DNA from: AP-15 sp035570595
GTDB taxonomy: Bacteria; Pseudomonadota; Alphaproteobacteria; ATCC43930; CGMCC-115725
NCBI GenBank assembly: GCA_035570595.1
Contig: DATMLF010000016.1
Location: forward strand, 1-46,356
Direction: 5' to 3'
DNA: 46,356 nt
The position numbers and the translations under genes were made by a program. The notes beneath the pieces are model-generated. The model made no database searches and had not been told where the DNA came from. It saw only the letters and a list, made by a program, of their open reading frames with translations. This document shows, piece after piece, positions 1 to 7,403 of this stretch (positions within the stretch are counted from its first letter, which is position 1; the number at the start of each line of letters is the position of its first letter).

Positions 1-18
1 GAAATAGAGCCCTGCCAT
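1..18 (-). CDS. 5' end of a leftward gene cut by the window edge
   Basis: Only the first six codons are inside the window, reading M-A-G-L-Y-F from the ATG at 18-16. A good Shine-Dalgarno (GGGAGGA) lies 4-5 bases upstream on the minus strand (about 22-28), which is why I accept it as a real start. The opening residues resemble the N-terminus of MaoC-type dehydratases, but six residues cannot prove this. It diverges from the DedA gene, and the 231-bp gap between them should carry both promoters. Confidence 0.5.
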
Positions 19-249
19 CGTTCCTCCCGCGACCGCCTGTCACGCGATCTTAACAGGCCTGCCATAGGCTCGCCATGGCGGCCGCCCGCTGCGGCCGTCC
101 GCGGGCGACGCCCAGGGGGTTGCTGGCGTTCGCTGAAGGTGCGCCGGGCGCGCCACCAGCAATTCCCGCTCGACCTCCGCCCGCGAAAAACATAGCATGC
201 CGACGCCGCAGAAGCCGCACCGCCGAGACAAGCAGGAACCGACAGGCGA

Positions 250-861
250 ATGGAGCTCGACCAGCTGATCGCGGAGCACGGCGCCTGGTTTTACCTGATC
301 GCCTTCGTCTGGACTTTTCTCGAAGGCGAGACGATTGTCGTTTTCGGCGGTTTTGCGGCGGCGCAAGGGCTGCTCAATCCCGCTCTGTTGTTGGCCGCGA
401 CCGGGCTCGGCAGCTTTGCCGGCGACCAGACCTGGTTCTGGGCCGGGCGCCATTTCGGGCTGCGGCTGCTCGACCGGTTTCCGGGCTGGCGCGGCGGGGT
501 CGACGCCGCGCTGCGCTGGCTCGAGCGCTATGACACCGGCTTTATCCTGTCGTTTCGCTTTATCTATGGGGTCCGTAACTTCTCCTCGTTCGCGATGGGA
601 ATGAGCGCCATCCGCGGCCGGCGGTTTCTGGCCCTGAATTCACTGGCCGCGGTGTTGTGGGCGGCGAGCTTTGTCGCCGTCGGCTACTTTCTCGGTCACG
701 CATTCCGCGCGGTGCTCGGCGACATCGCCCGCACCTTTAGCCTGGCGATGCTCGGCGCCTTTGCCGCGATTGCCTGCGCCGTGGCCCTGTTCCACCGACT
801 GCAGCGCCGCCGCCAGCAGCGACTGGTGCCCGGCGCGGAAGCCGCAACCCGGCCGAGCTAG
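250..861 (+). CDS. DedA family (SNARE-associated) integral membrane protein
   Basis: A 203-aa polytopic inner-membrane protein of the DedA/VTT family, whose members act in lipid translocation and envelope homeostasis. The acidic pair E25/E27 follows the first hydrophobic segment, G58-D59 begins the next conserved block, and the family arginine motif F-R-F-x-x-G-x-R sits at about 102-109. Two strong hydrophobic segments follow at about 133-157 and 160-183, and the tail is Arg-rich. The length is normal for the family. The start has only a weak ribosome site (ACAGG). The gene converges on the SAM hydrolase gene with only 13 bp between stops. The exact lipid substrate cannot be read from sequence. 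Confidence 0.9.
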   Translation: MELDQLIAEHGAWFYLIAFVWTFLEGETIVVFGGFAAAQGLLNPALLLAATGLGSFAGDQTWFWAGRHFGLRLLDRFPGWRGGVDAALRWLERYDTGFILSFRFIYGVRNFSSFAMGMSAIRGRRFLALNSLAAVLWAASFVAVGYFLGHAFRAVLGDIARTFSLAMLGAFAAIACAVALFHRLQRRRQQRLVPGAEAATRPS

Positions 862-874
862 CCGCACCGCCCGA

Positions 875-1603
875 TCACGCCGCGACCCTGACCGGCGAAC
901 CGACCGCAAGCCCCAGCGCGGCGTCGGCCCGGCCGCCGTTGACGGCGATTTCGGCGAGGCCGTTCGCGTTCTCGTACCAGAAGGCCGCGCCCGACGGGAC
1001 GTCGGAAAAGGTGCGGGCTCGCGGCACCATCCGGCCCTCCGCGGTGAGCTGCGCCGCGGTCGCCAAGGCTCGCGCCCGCATCCCGGTCACCGCGTTGCCG
1101 AAATGGTCGATGTAGACGATCTCGGCCAGGTCGTCCGGCCAGTCGAGGACGCGGGCGATTTCAGCTGCGCGCAAGGTCTCCCGGTCAGGTCCGGCGAGCG
1201 CGAGCCGCGCCGCCACCGGCGCGAACAGGTCGCGCCCGTGAAAGCTCGCCGACAGCGTTTGCGGGCGCCAGACGATTTCCCAGCCGCGCGCATCGCCGGC
1301 GCGGCGCCAAACCAGCTCGAAAAGGCCGTTGTCGGGACCGACGAAAAGGCGGCCGTCGGCCTCGACGACCACCGCCCGGCGCGCGCTGCCGACGCCAGGG
1401 TCGACGACGGCAAGGAACACCGTCCCCGGCGGGAACCAAGGCGCATAGGCGGCGAGCAGGTAGGCGGCGGGCCGCGGCTTGCCGGCCGGCAAGTCGGCGA
1501 ACAAGTCGACGACCGCGACCCCCGGCGCGCGCTGCGCCAGAACCGCCTTGAGCTGACCGGTATACGGCCCGGCAAGGCCAAAATCGGTGAACAACGCGAT
1601 CAT
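875..1603 (-). CDS. SAM hydroxide adenosyltransferase (DUF62 / chlorinase-fluorinase family)
   Basis: A 242-aa protein of the family that splits S-adenosylmethionine into adenosine and methionine with water as nucleophile. The N-terminal signature ITLxTDFG-like (IALFTDFG, D7) is at the very start, which fixes the start at 1603 rather than an earlier in-frame ATG at 1720. DPGVGS is at 68-73, GPDNG at 89-93, and the C-terminal YIDHFGNAVT block binds the adenosine/methionine side. Halogenating relatives carry a larger insertion that is not obvious here, so hydrolase activity is the better guess. It appears monocistronic and converges with the DedA gene. Confidence 0.88.
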   Translation of the reverse strand: MIALFTDFGLAGPYTGQLKAVLAQRAPGVAVVDLFADLPAGKPRPAAYLLAAYAPWFPPGTVFLAVVDPGVGSARRAVVVEADGRLFVGPDNGLFELVWRRAGDARGWEIVWRPQTLSASFHGRDLFAPVAARLALAGPDRETLRAAEIARVLDWPDDLAEIVYIDHFGNAVTGMRARALATAAQLTAEGRMVPRARTFSDVPSGAAFWYENANGLAEIAVNGGRADAALGLAVGSPVRVAA

Positions 1604-1877
1604 CGGCCGGTGCCTCCGCTGGTCACAAGGATCACAAGTAAAACCTGCACTTGCCGCCATTACTTCTTTGCAGCAACTGAAATCGTGCTCCGACTGTTCG
1701 GCCCGACCCGAGGTGATCAATTTACGGTTGGATTACGGCATATTTTAGCGCCAGGCGATTACGGGTTTTTGCTGGCGAATTCGGATTGTGGCACCGAGCC
1801 AAGATGGTTTCTCTTGAAACTGCTTGGTGATTGCGTATGCTCGGAATGTCGCAAACGTGTATTTTTGGGGGACTGCG
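1604..1877. other. divergent intergenic region, 274 bp
   Basis: This gap separates the leftward SAM hydrolase gene from the rightward secreted-protein gene and is clearly AT-richer than its surroundings. A 6-bp inverted repeat (CGCCAG ... CTGGCG) lies at about 1751-1779. Near the SAM hydrolase start there is a short direct repeat TCACAAG-GA-TCACAAG. No promoter could be assigned with confidence. Confidence 0.4.
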
Positions 1878-2336
1878 ATGAGGAAGGCTGTTGTGCTCGC
1901 GGCGGCTTGCGTCGCCGCGTCGCTGCAGGCCGCATCCGCGGCGGACGGGACTTGCTATTCGGCGATCGACCAGGAAGCGGAGCAGGCGATCGTCTTTCAA
2001 ACCAACCTGATGGTGGTCAGCTCGGCGTGCCGGGACGAGGTCTACGGGTTGTTCCGGGCGCGCAACAAGGACGCGATCATCCGCTACCAGCGAATCATGA
2101 TCAATCATTTCCGGCGCGAGGGGTTCCGCAACGCGCAGAGCCGATTCGATTCGTGGAACACCAGCCTCGCCAACGAGATCGCGCTGAAGCAGGGTGCGAC
2201 ACCGACCGCGGTGGTGTGCCAGCAAGCGGCGCAGATGCTCAAAATGGCCGGCAGCCTCGACGCCAAGGGGTTGCACGACTACGCGGTGGCGCAGGCGGCA
2301 AGCCCGACCGAACTCCATCCGCGCTGCGGCCGCTAG
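1878..2336 (+). CDS. small secreted protein of unknown function
   Basis: A 152-aa protein with a clear signal peptide: MRK, a hydrophobic run to about residue 18, and an A-S-A cleavage site near residue 21, so it is exported to the periplasm. The mature part is mostly predicted alpha-helical and holds four cysteines (in GTCYS, SSACRD, VVCQQ and HPRCG), which could form two disulfides. An upstream in-frame ATG at 1824 would put 18 residues before the signal sequence. I chose 1878 because GGGGGA lies 6 bases before it. I do not recognise the family. It stands alone between divergent SAM hydrolase and convergent MFS genes. Confidence 0.8.
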   Translation: MRKAVVLAAACVAASLQAASAADGTCYSAIDQEAEQAIVFQTNLMVVSSACRDEVYGLFRARNKDAIIRYQRIMINHFRREGFRNAQSRFDSWNTSLANEIALKQGATPTAVVCQQAAQMLKMAGSLDAKGLHDYAVAQAASPTELHPRCGR

Positions 2337-2356
2337 CGCCGGCGGGTGCGGGGCGC

Positions 2357-3511
2357 TCAGCGCCGCTGCGCGCGCCCCAGCCACAATGCCCCGCAAAGGC
2401 CGACGGTCGACAGCATCGCCATCAGGTAGGCGCGCCCGCCGTAGGCGGCGTAGAGCGCGCCCGCCACTGCCATGACAAGGCCGCCGCCGAGGCCCGAGGA
2501 GGCCGCGGCGAACAAGGTTTGGGCGCCCGCCGCGGCCGACGGCGGCACGTTGCGCGACAGAAAGTGCATCGTCCCGAGATAGGTCGCGCCAAACGTCAAC
2601 GCGTGCAACAGCTGCAGCGCGATCATGACGGGCAGCGAGACGACAAGCCCGGCGAGGCTCCAGCGAACAGCACCGGCGGCGCCTCCGAGCGCCATCGCCC
2701 CGAGCGGCCCGAAGCGCTCGATCAACCGCCGCCCCTGCCAGAACAGCACGATTTCGGCGACGACACCTTCGGCCCACAGCCAGCCGATCGTGCCGTCGGA
2801 AAACCCGAGCGAGCGCCAATAAAGGGTGCCGAAACCGTAATAGACCTGGTGGCTCGCCTGCAGCGCCGAGGCGCTGGCGACAAAGATCCAGAACCGCGGG
2901 TTCCCGGCGAGGCGGCGCAATCCGGCGCCGCGCGGCCCGGCGGCGCCGCGCTGCTCCGGCGCGGACGGCGGGATCGCGCAGCACGCGGCGAGCAACAGCG
3001 CCGAGGCGGCGAGCACAAGCGGCAGAACCCGGCTGGCCGAGCTGTGGCCGAGGACGGCGCCGGCGCCTAGCGAAGCAAAGACAAAGCTGAACGAGCCCCA
3101 CACCCGGATCCGGCCGTAATCGAGGCCGTGGGCGCGCGCCGCGCCCAGGGTCACAGTGTCGCCGAGCGGGGTCAGCGCCGATTGCGCGGTCAACGCCAAA
3201 AGGTTCAGCGACAGGATGGTCCAGAGCCCCTGCGCCGGCAGCAGCGCGGCATAGCCGGCGACCGCGCCCGCGGCCAAGAGGACCATCAGCCGGCGCCGCC
3301 CAAAGTGGTCGGCGAGTGCGCCGATCGCCGGCATCGCGACCACCTTCGCCCAGATCGCCGCCGCAAACAGCGTGCCGATTTGCGTCGGCCCGAACCCGCG
3401 CGAGGCGAGCCACAGCGGCCAGAACGGCAGTTGCGCGCCGGTGACCAAAAAGGCCGCGGCGTAGAACGCGGCGAGGCGCGGCGCCGGCCGCAAAGGGAAA
3501 GTTCTCGGCAT
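2357..3511 (-). CDS. MFS transporter, HcaT/MFS_1-like
   Basis: A 384-aa, about 12-helix major facilitator permease. The motif-A-like loop ALADHFGRRRLM is between helices 2 and 3, and the sequence L-D-Y-G-R-I-R-V-W-G-S-F-S-F before helix 5 is characteristic of the HcaT (3-phenylpropionate)/nucleoside-symporter-like branch. The substrate is unknown, and the resemblance to HcaT is at family level only. An earlier in-frame start at 3574 would add 21 hydrophilic residues and overlap the divergent TerC gene; the ATG at 3511 fits the domain start better. Its promoter must lie in or near the start of the TerC gene, because only 46 bp separate the two. Confidence 0.85.
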   Translation of the reverse strand: MPRTFPLRPAPRLAAFYAAAFLVTGAQLPFWPLWLASRGFGPTQIGTLFAAAIWAKVVAMPAIGALADHFGRRRLMVLLAAGAVAGYAALLPAQGLWTILSLNLLALTAQSALTPLGDTVTLGAARAHGLDYGRIRVWGSFSFVFASLGAGAVLGHSSASRVLPLVLAASALLLAACCAIPPSAPEQRGAAGPRGAGLRRLAGNPRFWIFVASASALQASHQVYYGFGTLYWRSLGFSDGTIGWLWAEGVVAEIVLFWQGRRLIERFGPLGAMALGGAAGAVRWSLAGLVVSLPVMIALQLLHALTFGATYLGTMHFLSRNVPPSAAAGAQTLFAAASSGLGGGLVMAVAGALYAAYGGRAYLMAMLSTVGLCGALWLGRAQRR

Positions 3512-3557
3512 TTGTGGCGGTCTCGACGCGGCGCGCGGCGATGCCCATCTCGCCAAG

Positions 3558-4187
3558 GTGCTGATCGACGTCAATCAACTCGGCGCGCTGCTCTCCGTCG
3601 TCATCATCGACGTGGTGCTCGCCGGTGACAATGCGATCGTCGTCGGGATGGCCGCCGCCGGATTGCCGGCCGAACAGCGGCGCCGCGTCATCGCGCTCGG
3701 CATTGTCGTCGCGACGGGGCTGCGCATCGTCTTCGCCTATTTTGCCGCGCAATTGCTCGCGATCATCGGGCTCACCCTGGCGGGCGGCGTGCTGCTGCTG
3801 TGGGTGGCGTGGAAGACGTACCGCGAATTGCGGCAGACGCGCCGCGGGGGCCGGCCACCCGGTGTCACGGCGGCAGACGACCAATCGGTCGCGCGCAAGA
3901 CGGCGCGGCAGGCGCTGGCGCGAATCGTGCTGAGCGACGTGTCGATGTCGCTCGACAACGTGCTGGCGATCGCCGGGACCGCGCGCAACCATTTCTGGGT
4001 GTTGACGTTCGGGCTGATCCTGTCGGTCGCCATGATGGGTGTCGCGTCGACCTATGTCGCCCGCCTGCTGGAGCGCCATTTCTGGATCTCCTGGATCGGG
4101 CTCGGCATCATCACCTTCGTGGCGTTGCGCATGGTCTGGGAGGGCTCGACCGAGGTGATCCGCCAGACCGCGACATTGCCGCTTTAG
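3558..4187 (+). CDS. TerC family integral membrane protein (YjbE type)
   Basis: A 209-aa protein with about seven membrane segments. The family's two conserved Asp-Asn motifs are present: A-G-D-N-A-I-V-V at about residues 23-30 and S-L-D-N-V-L-A-I in the second half. These acidic membrane residues are thought to bind or move metal ions; TerC proteins are linked to metal homeostasis, such as manganese efflux in some bacteria. The start is a GTG preceded by a weak AAGG site. The linker between the two halves (about residues 92-112) is Arg/Gly-rich. It is divergent from the MFS gene, and no tellurite-resistance genes are nearby. Confidence 0.9.
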   Translation: MLIDVNQLGALLSVVIIDVVLAGDNAIVVGMAAAGLPAEQRRRVIALGIVVATGLRIVFAYFAAQLLAIIGLTLAGGVLLLWVAWKTYRELRQTRRGGRPPGVTAADDQSVARKTARQALARIVLSDVSMSLDNVLAIAGTARNHFWVLTFGLILSVAMMGVASTYVARLLERHFWISWIGLGIITFVALRMVWEGSTEVIRQTATLPL

Positions 4188-4339
4188 ACCCGGTTTCGAT
4201 CGAATCGGGGGCCTCTTGGAACTGTCCTTGACCATCGGCAATCTGACCGGAAAGCACGAAAGCCGAGCGCGACGCCGGCGGTTGATGACGGCGAGCGCGT
4301 GGTAGAGTGGCCGCGGTTGCGAGGCTGCGGGAGCGGGTG

Positions 4340-4729
4340 ATGATCGAGAGCTACGAGGGCAGCTGCCATTGCGGGCGGGTCAAGTTTCGGGTGCGGGCCG
4401 ATCTGGCGGATTTGCTCGAGTGCAACTGCTCGGTGTGCACGAAAAAGGGGATCCTGCACCTGATCGTGCCGCCGGAAGAGTTTGAGCTGGTCGCGGGCGG
4501 CGACGCGCTGGCGACCTACCAGTTCAACACCAACACCGCAAGGCACACCTTTTGCCGGCATTGCGGCATGCACCCGTTCTATGTGCCGCGCTCGGACCCG
4601 GACAAGATCAGCGTCAACGCGCGCTGCCTCGACGGGGTCGACCCGGCGGCCTTGCGGCCGCGCCACTTCTTCGACGGGCGAAATTGGGAAGCAGCACAGG
4701 AGGCGCGCCGTGCCGCCGAGCAAGGATGA
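4340..4729 (+). CDS. GFA family zinc-binding protein
   Basis: A 129-aa protein of the glutathione-dependent formaldehyde-activating (Gfa-like) family. Zinc ligands are all visible: C-H-C near residue 10, C-N-C-S-V-C around 29-34 and C-R-H-C at about 84-87, followed by the family motif HPFYVPRSDPD. Proteins of this family bind zinc at two sites. Real formaldehyde-glutathione activity is rare among them, so the substrate here is unknown. The start at 4340 places the GxCHC motif close to the N-terminus as usual; a GTG one codon upstream is possible. A repeat/terminator element separates it from the convergent peptidase gene. Confidence 0.88.
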   Translation: MIESYEGSCHCGRVKFRVRADLADLLECNCSVCTKKGILHLIVPPEEFELVAGGDALATYQFNTNTARHTFCRHCGMHPFYVPRSDPDKISVNARCLDGVDPAALRPRHFFDGRNWEAAQEARRAAEQG

Positions 4730-4734
4730 GGCGA

Positions 4735-4800
4735 AGGCCCCTCACCCCAACCCTCTCCCCGCAGTAAGCGGGCGAGGGAGTGACGCATCTCACTCCGGCG
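4735..4800. repeat. REP-like intergenic repeat, likely bidirectional terminator
   Basis: The sequence CCCTCACCCCAACCCTCTCC followed by a hairpin (4751-4762 pairing imperfectly with 4768-4778, loop AGTAA) is the familiar intergenic repeat type found scattered in many proteobacterial genomes. It lies exactly between two convergent genes and ends within the last few codons of the peptidase gene. I see no second copy in the window. Confidence 0.65.
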
Positions 4801-6889
4801 CTCGCCCGGCGACGCGGGGCGCGGCAGAGGGCAACATGGAAGGGTGCGGCAGGCGCGGAATCGGCGCCGTGGCCTCGGCAAGCCAGCGCGCGGTGTCGGG
4901 GTCGACGAGCGGGGTCAAGGTTTCGCGCACCCGGGCGTGGTAGCCGTCGAGCCAGTCGACCTCCTCGTCGTCGAGCAATGACGGCTCGACCAGGTTGCGG
5001 TCGATCGGCGCCAGCGTCAGGGTCTCGAAGCACATCATCTCGCGCTCCCCACCACCATCCGCCGGTTGCACCAGCACCAAATTCTCGATGCGGATGCCGT
5101 AGGCGCCGGTCTTGTAATAGCCGGGCTCGTTCGAGACGATCATGCCGGGCAGCAAGGGTTGGGCGTTCGGCGCCTTCGAGATGCGCTGCGGCCCCTCGTG
5201 CACGCCGAGATAGCTGCCGACCCCATGCCCGGTGCCGTGGTCGTAGTCGAGCCCGATCTCCCACAGCCCGCGCCGCGCGAACGCGTCGAGCTGGGTCCCG
5301 GTGGTGCCCTTTGGAAAGCGCGCGCGGGCGAGCGCTATGTGGCCTTTCAGCACGCGCGTAAAGCGGTCGCGCATCTCCGGGGTCGGCTCGCCGATCGCGA
5401 CCGTGCGCGTCACGTCGGTGGTGCCGTCCAAGTATTGCGCGCCCGAATCGAGCAGATAGAGGGTGCCGGGGTCGAGCCGCTTCTCGGTCTCCGGCATTGC
5501 CCGGTAATGGACGATCGCACCGTTCGAGCCGGCGCCCGATATCGTCGGGAAGCTCAGGTCGCGGAAATATTCGCCGTCGCGGCGGAAGGCTTCGAGACGG
5601 TCGCTGGCGGCGATCTCGGAAAGGCCGCCCGTGGGCATCTCGCGGGCGAGCCAGGCGAGAAACCGGGTCAGTGCTGCCCCGTCGCGGCGATGGGCGGCGC
5701 GGGTGCCGTCGATCTCGGCGGCGTTCTTGCACGCCTTTGGCAACACGCAGGGGTCGGCGGCGCGGCGGATCTTGGCGCCGGCCGCATCGAGCCGGTCGAA
5801 GATCCACGCGGCCGCGGTCGCCGGGTCAGCCTGCACCGGCCCGTCCGCGGCGGCGAGTGCCGCCAGCGCCGGCCCCAGTTCTTCGGGCGGCAACACCGTC
5901 ACGGCGTTGCCGAGATGGCGTTCTAGGCCGGGCGCCAATTTGCGCCGGTCGACGAACAGCGCGACCGTGGCGTCGTCGCGCAGGATCGCGAACGACAACG
6001 GCAACGGCGTGTGCGGCACGTCGCCGCCACGGATGTTGAGGAGCCACGCGATCGATTCGGGCATCGTCAACACCGCCGCCACGACCCCGTCCTCGGCGAG
6101 GCCATGAGCGAGCCGCTCGCGCTTCGCCTGGGCGCTCTCGCCGGCAAAGTCGTCGGGATGCGGCACGACTGGCGCCAAGGGCGCCGCCGGCTGGTCGGTC
6201 CACACCCGGTCGAGCGGGTTGTCGTCGACCGCGCGCAAGCTGGCCCCGGCTTTGTCGGCGGCGGCGCGGAAGCGCTCGACCTCGTGCGGTGTGTGCAGCC
6301 ACGGGTCGTAGCCGAGCACGTCGCCCGGTTGTAGCGCCGCGCCGATCCAACGCGGTGGCGGCTCGTCGATCAGGTGGTGGATTTCGAACAGCTGGGCGTC
6401 GACCTGCTGGGCCGCCTGCAACGTGTAGCGGCCGTCGACAAAGATCGCGGCATGGTCGCGCAACACCACCGCGAGCCCGGCCGAGCCGGTAAATCCGGTC
6501 AGCCAAGCGAGGCGCTGGCCGCGCGGCGGCACGTACTCGCCCTGATGCTCGTCCGAACGCGGCACGACAAAGCCGTGGAGCCCGCGCGCACCGAGCTCGC
6601 GGCGCAGCCGGGCGACGCGCTCGGCCCGCGGCAGCCGGGCAAAGTCTTCGTGCGACAGGCCGTCGCGGTATCCGGCGGCCATCTGCGTGCGCCGGGCTTC
6701 GAGCGCCAGCCCCAGGGCCAGCGGCACCGGGTCGGCGACGAGGTTGTGCCAGCCGGTCCCGATTTCGGCGGGCGCGCCGAGCACACCCTCGACCAGCGCA
6801 TCGAGGCTGGCGGGCTCATAGGCCGAGCCGGCCTCGCGTAGCAAAAGGGTCAGCTCGTCACGTCCCGCCGCCGTTTCGTTTGCTGTCAT
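4790..6889 (-). CDS. Xaa-Pro aminopeptidase (M24B) with N-terminal extension
   Basis: A 699-aa metallopeptidase that removes the N-terminal residue from X-Pro peptides in the cytoplasm. The C-terminal pita-bread domain keeps all five metal ligands: Asp in LLDSGAQYLDGTTDVTR (two), His in HGTGHGVGSYLGVHEGP, and Glu in NEPGYY and in GIRIENL. Two creatinase-like N-terminal domains precede it, beginning at ERVARLRRELGARGLHGF. About 88 residues come before that point, which is unusual for the family, whose alphaproteobacterial members are nearer 600 aa. The start at 6889 (MTANET) has a nearby AGGAAGAG ribosome site; longer upstream frames look non-coding. The last residues overlap the REP-like repeat. 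Confidence 0.92.
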   Translation of the reverse strand: MTANETAAGRDELTLLLREAGSAYEPASLDALVEGVLGAPAEIGTGWHNLVADPVPLALGLALEARRTQMAAGYRDGLSHEDFARLPRAERVARLRRELGARGLHGFVVPRSDEHQGEYVPPRGQRLAWLTGFTGSAGLAVVLRDHAAIFVDGRYTLQAAQQVDAQLFEIHHLIDEPPPRWIGAALQPGDVLGYDPWLHTPHEVERFRAAADKAGASLRAVDDNPLDRVWTDQPAAPLAPVVPHPDDFAGESAQAKRERLAHGLAEDGVVAAVLTMPESIAWLLNIRGGDVPHTPLPLSFAILRDDATVALFVDRRKLAPGLERHLGNAVTVLPPEELGPALAALAAADGPVQADPATAAAWIFDRLDAAGAKIRRAADPCVLPKACKNAAEIDGTRAAHRRDGAALTRFLAWLAREMPTGGLSEIAASDRLEAFRRDGEYFRDLSFPTISGAGSNGAIVHYRAMPETEKRLDPGTLYLLDSGAQYLDGTTDVTRTVAIGEPTPEMRDRFTRVLKGHIALARARFPKGTTGTQLDAFARRGLWEIGLDYDHGTGHGVGSYLGVHEGPQRISKAPNAQPLLPGMIVSNEPGYYKTGAYGIRIENLVLVQPADGGGEREMMCFETLTLAPIDRNLVEPSLLDDEEVDWLDGYHARVRETLTPLVDPDTARWLAEATAPIPRLPHPSMLPSAAPRVAGRAPE

Positions 6890-7027
6890 CGTCTCTTCCT
6901 CGTGCCGCGCCGCGCACTCATTCAGAACCTCGACATGGCTGAAATGCAACAACTTCGCTCGCCGGGGGCGCCGCGCCGCCCCATATCTTGTGCAGTGCAG
7001 CAAAAGGATGCACGGGGAGTATGTGCG

Positions 7028-7285
7028 ATGTCTATTGTGAACCTGTTCCTCTCGGCGGGGCGGGCCTTCGCCGACTGGCGGCGCCGGGAACGCGCTTATC
7101 GCGAGCTGATGGCGCTTGACGACCGGTCGCTCGCCGACATCGGCGTTCGCCGCTCGCAGATCCGCGCCCTTATCGAGGGCGTGGACGTGCGCGGTTGCGA
7201 GGTCGACCCGGCCACGGCAGCGGAAGCGCCGACATTTTGGCCGGTGCAAACCCGCATGACCGGTCTTTCGAGCCGGCCGCGCTGA
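7028..7285 (+). CDS. DUF1127 domain protein
   Basis: An 85-aa protein with the DUF1127 core: W-R-R-R-E-R-A-Y-R-E-L, then L-D-D-R-S-L-A-D-I-G-V-R-R-S-Q-I at about residues 36-51. These short Arg-rich proteins are common in alphaproteobacteria, and some help RNA turnover and phosphate or carbon physiology. The roughly 30-residue tail after the core is not conserved in type. The ATG at 7028 has GGGGAG eight bases upstream. An earlier in-frame start at 6902 would overlap the divergent peptidase promoter and has no ribosome site. Confidence 0.85.
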   Translation: MSIVNLFLSAGRAFADWRRRERAYRELMALDDRSLADIGVRRSQIRALIEGVDVRGCEVDPATAAEAPTFWPVQTRMTGLSSRPR

Positions 7286-7321
7286 CCTACCAACGCCAGC
7301 TTCCGTCAGATAAGGAGGCGG

Positions 7322-7359
7322 GGACGCCGACGCGACCGCCGCCAACCCCGCCGGCGTCC
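7322..7359. terminator. hairpin between convergent genes
   Basis: An 8-bp perfect inverted repeat, GGACGCCG (7322-7329) and CGGCGTCC (7352-7359), with a 22-base GC-rich loop. It lies between the convergent DUF1127 gene and the 992-aa gene. There is no T-run, so it may act only weakly or as an RNA 3' stabiliser. Confidence 0.4.
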
Positions 7360-7403
7360 GACAATGGTCGAGCCGTGGCTGGTGCCGCGGCGCTGCTTCT
7401 CGA

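Noticed and set aside
671..3070. Very long open frames antisense to or out of frame with recognised genes (for example 671-3070, 11636-13303, 14659-16542, 30729-32666, 40065-42485)
   Set aside because: They are typical high-GC shadow frames, Arg/Pro/Gly-rich, without family motifs, and lie across well-supported genes.
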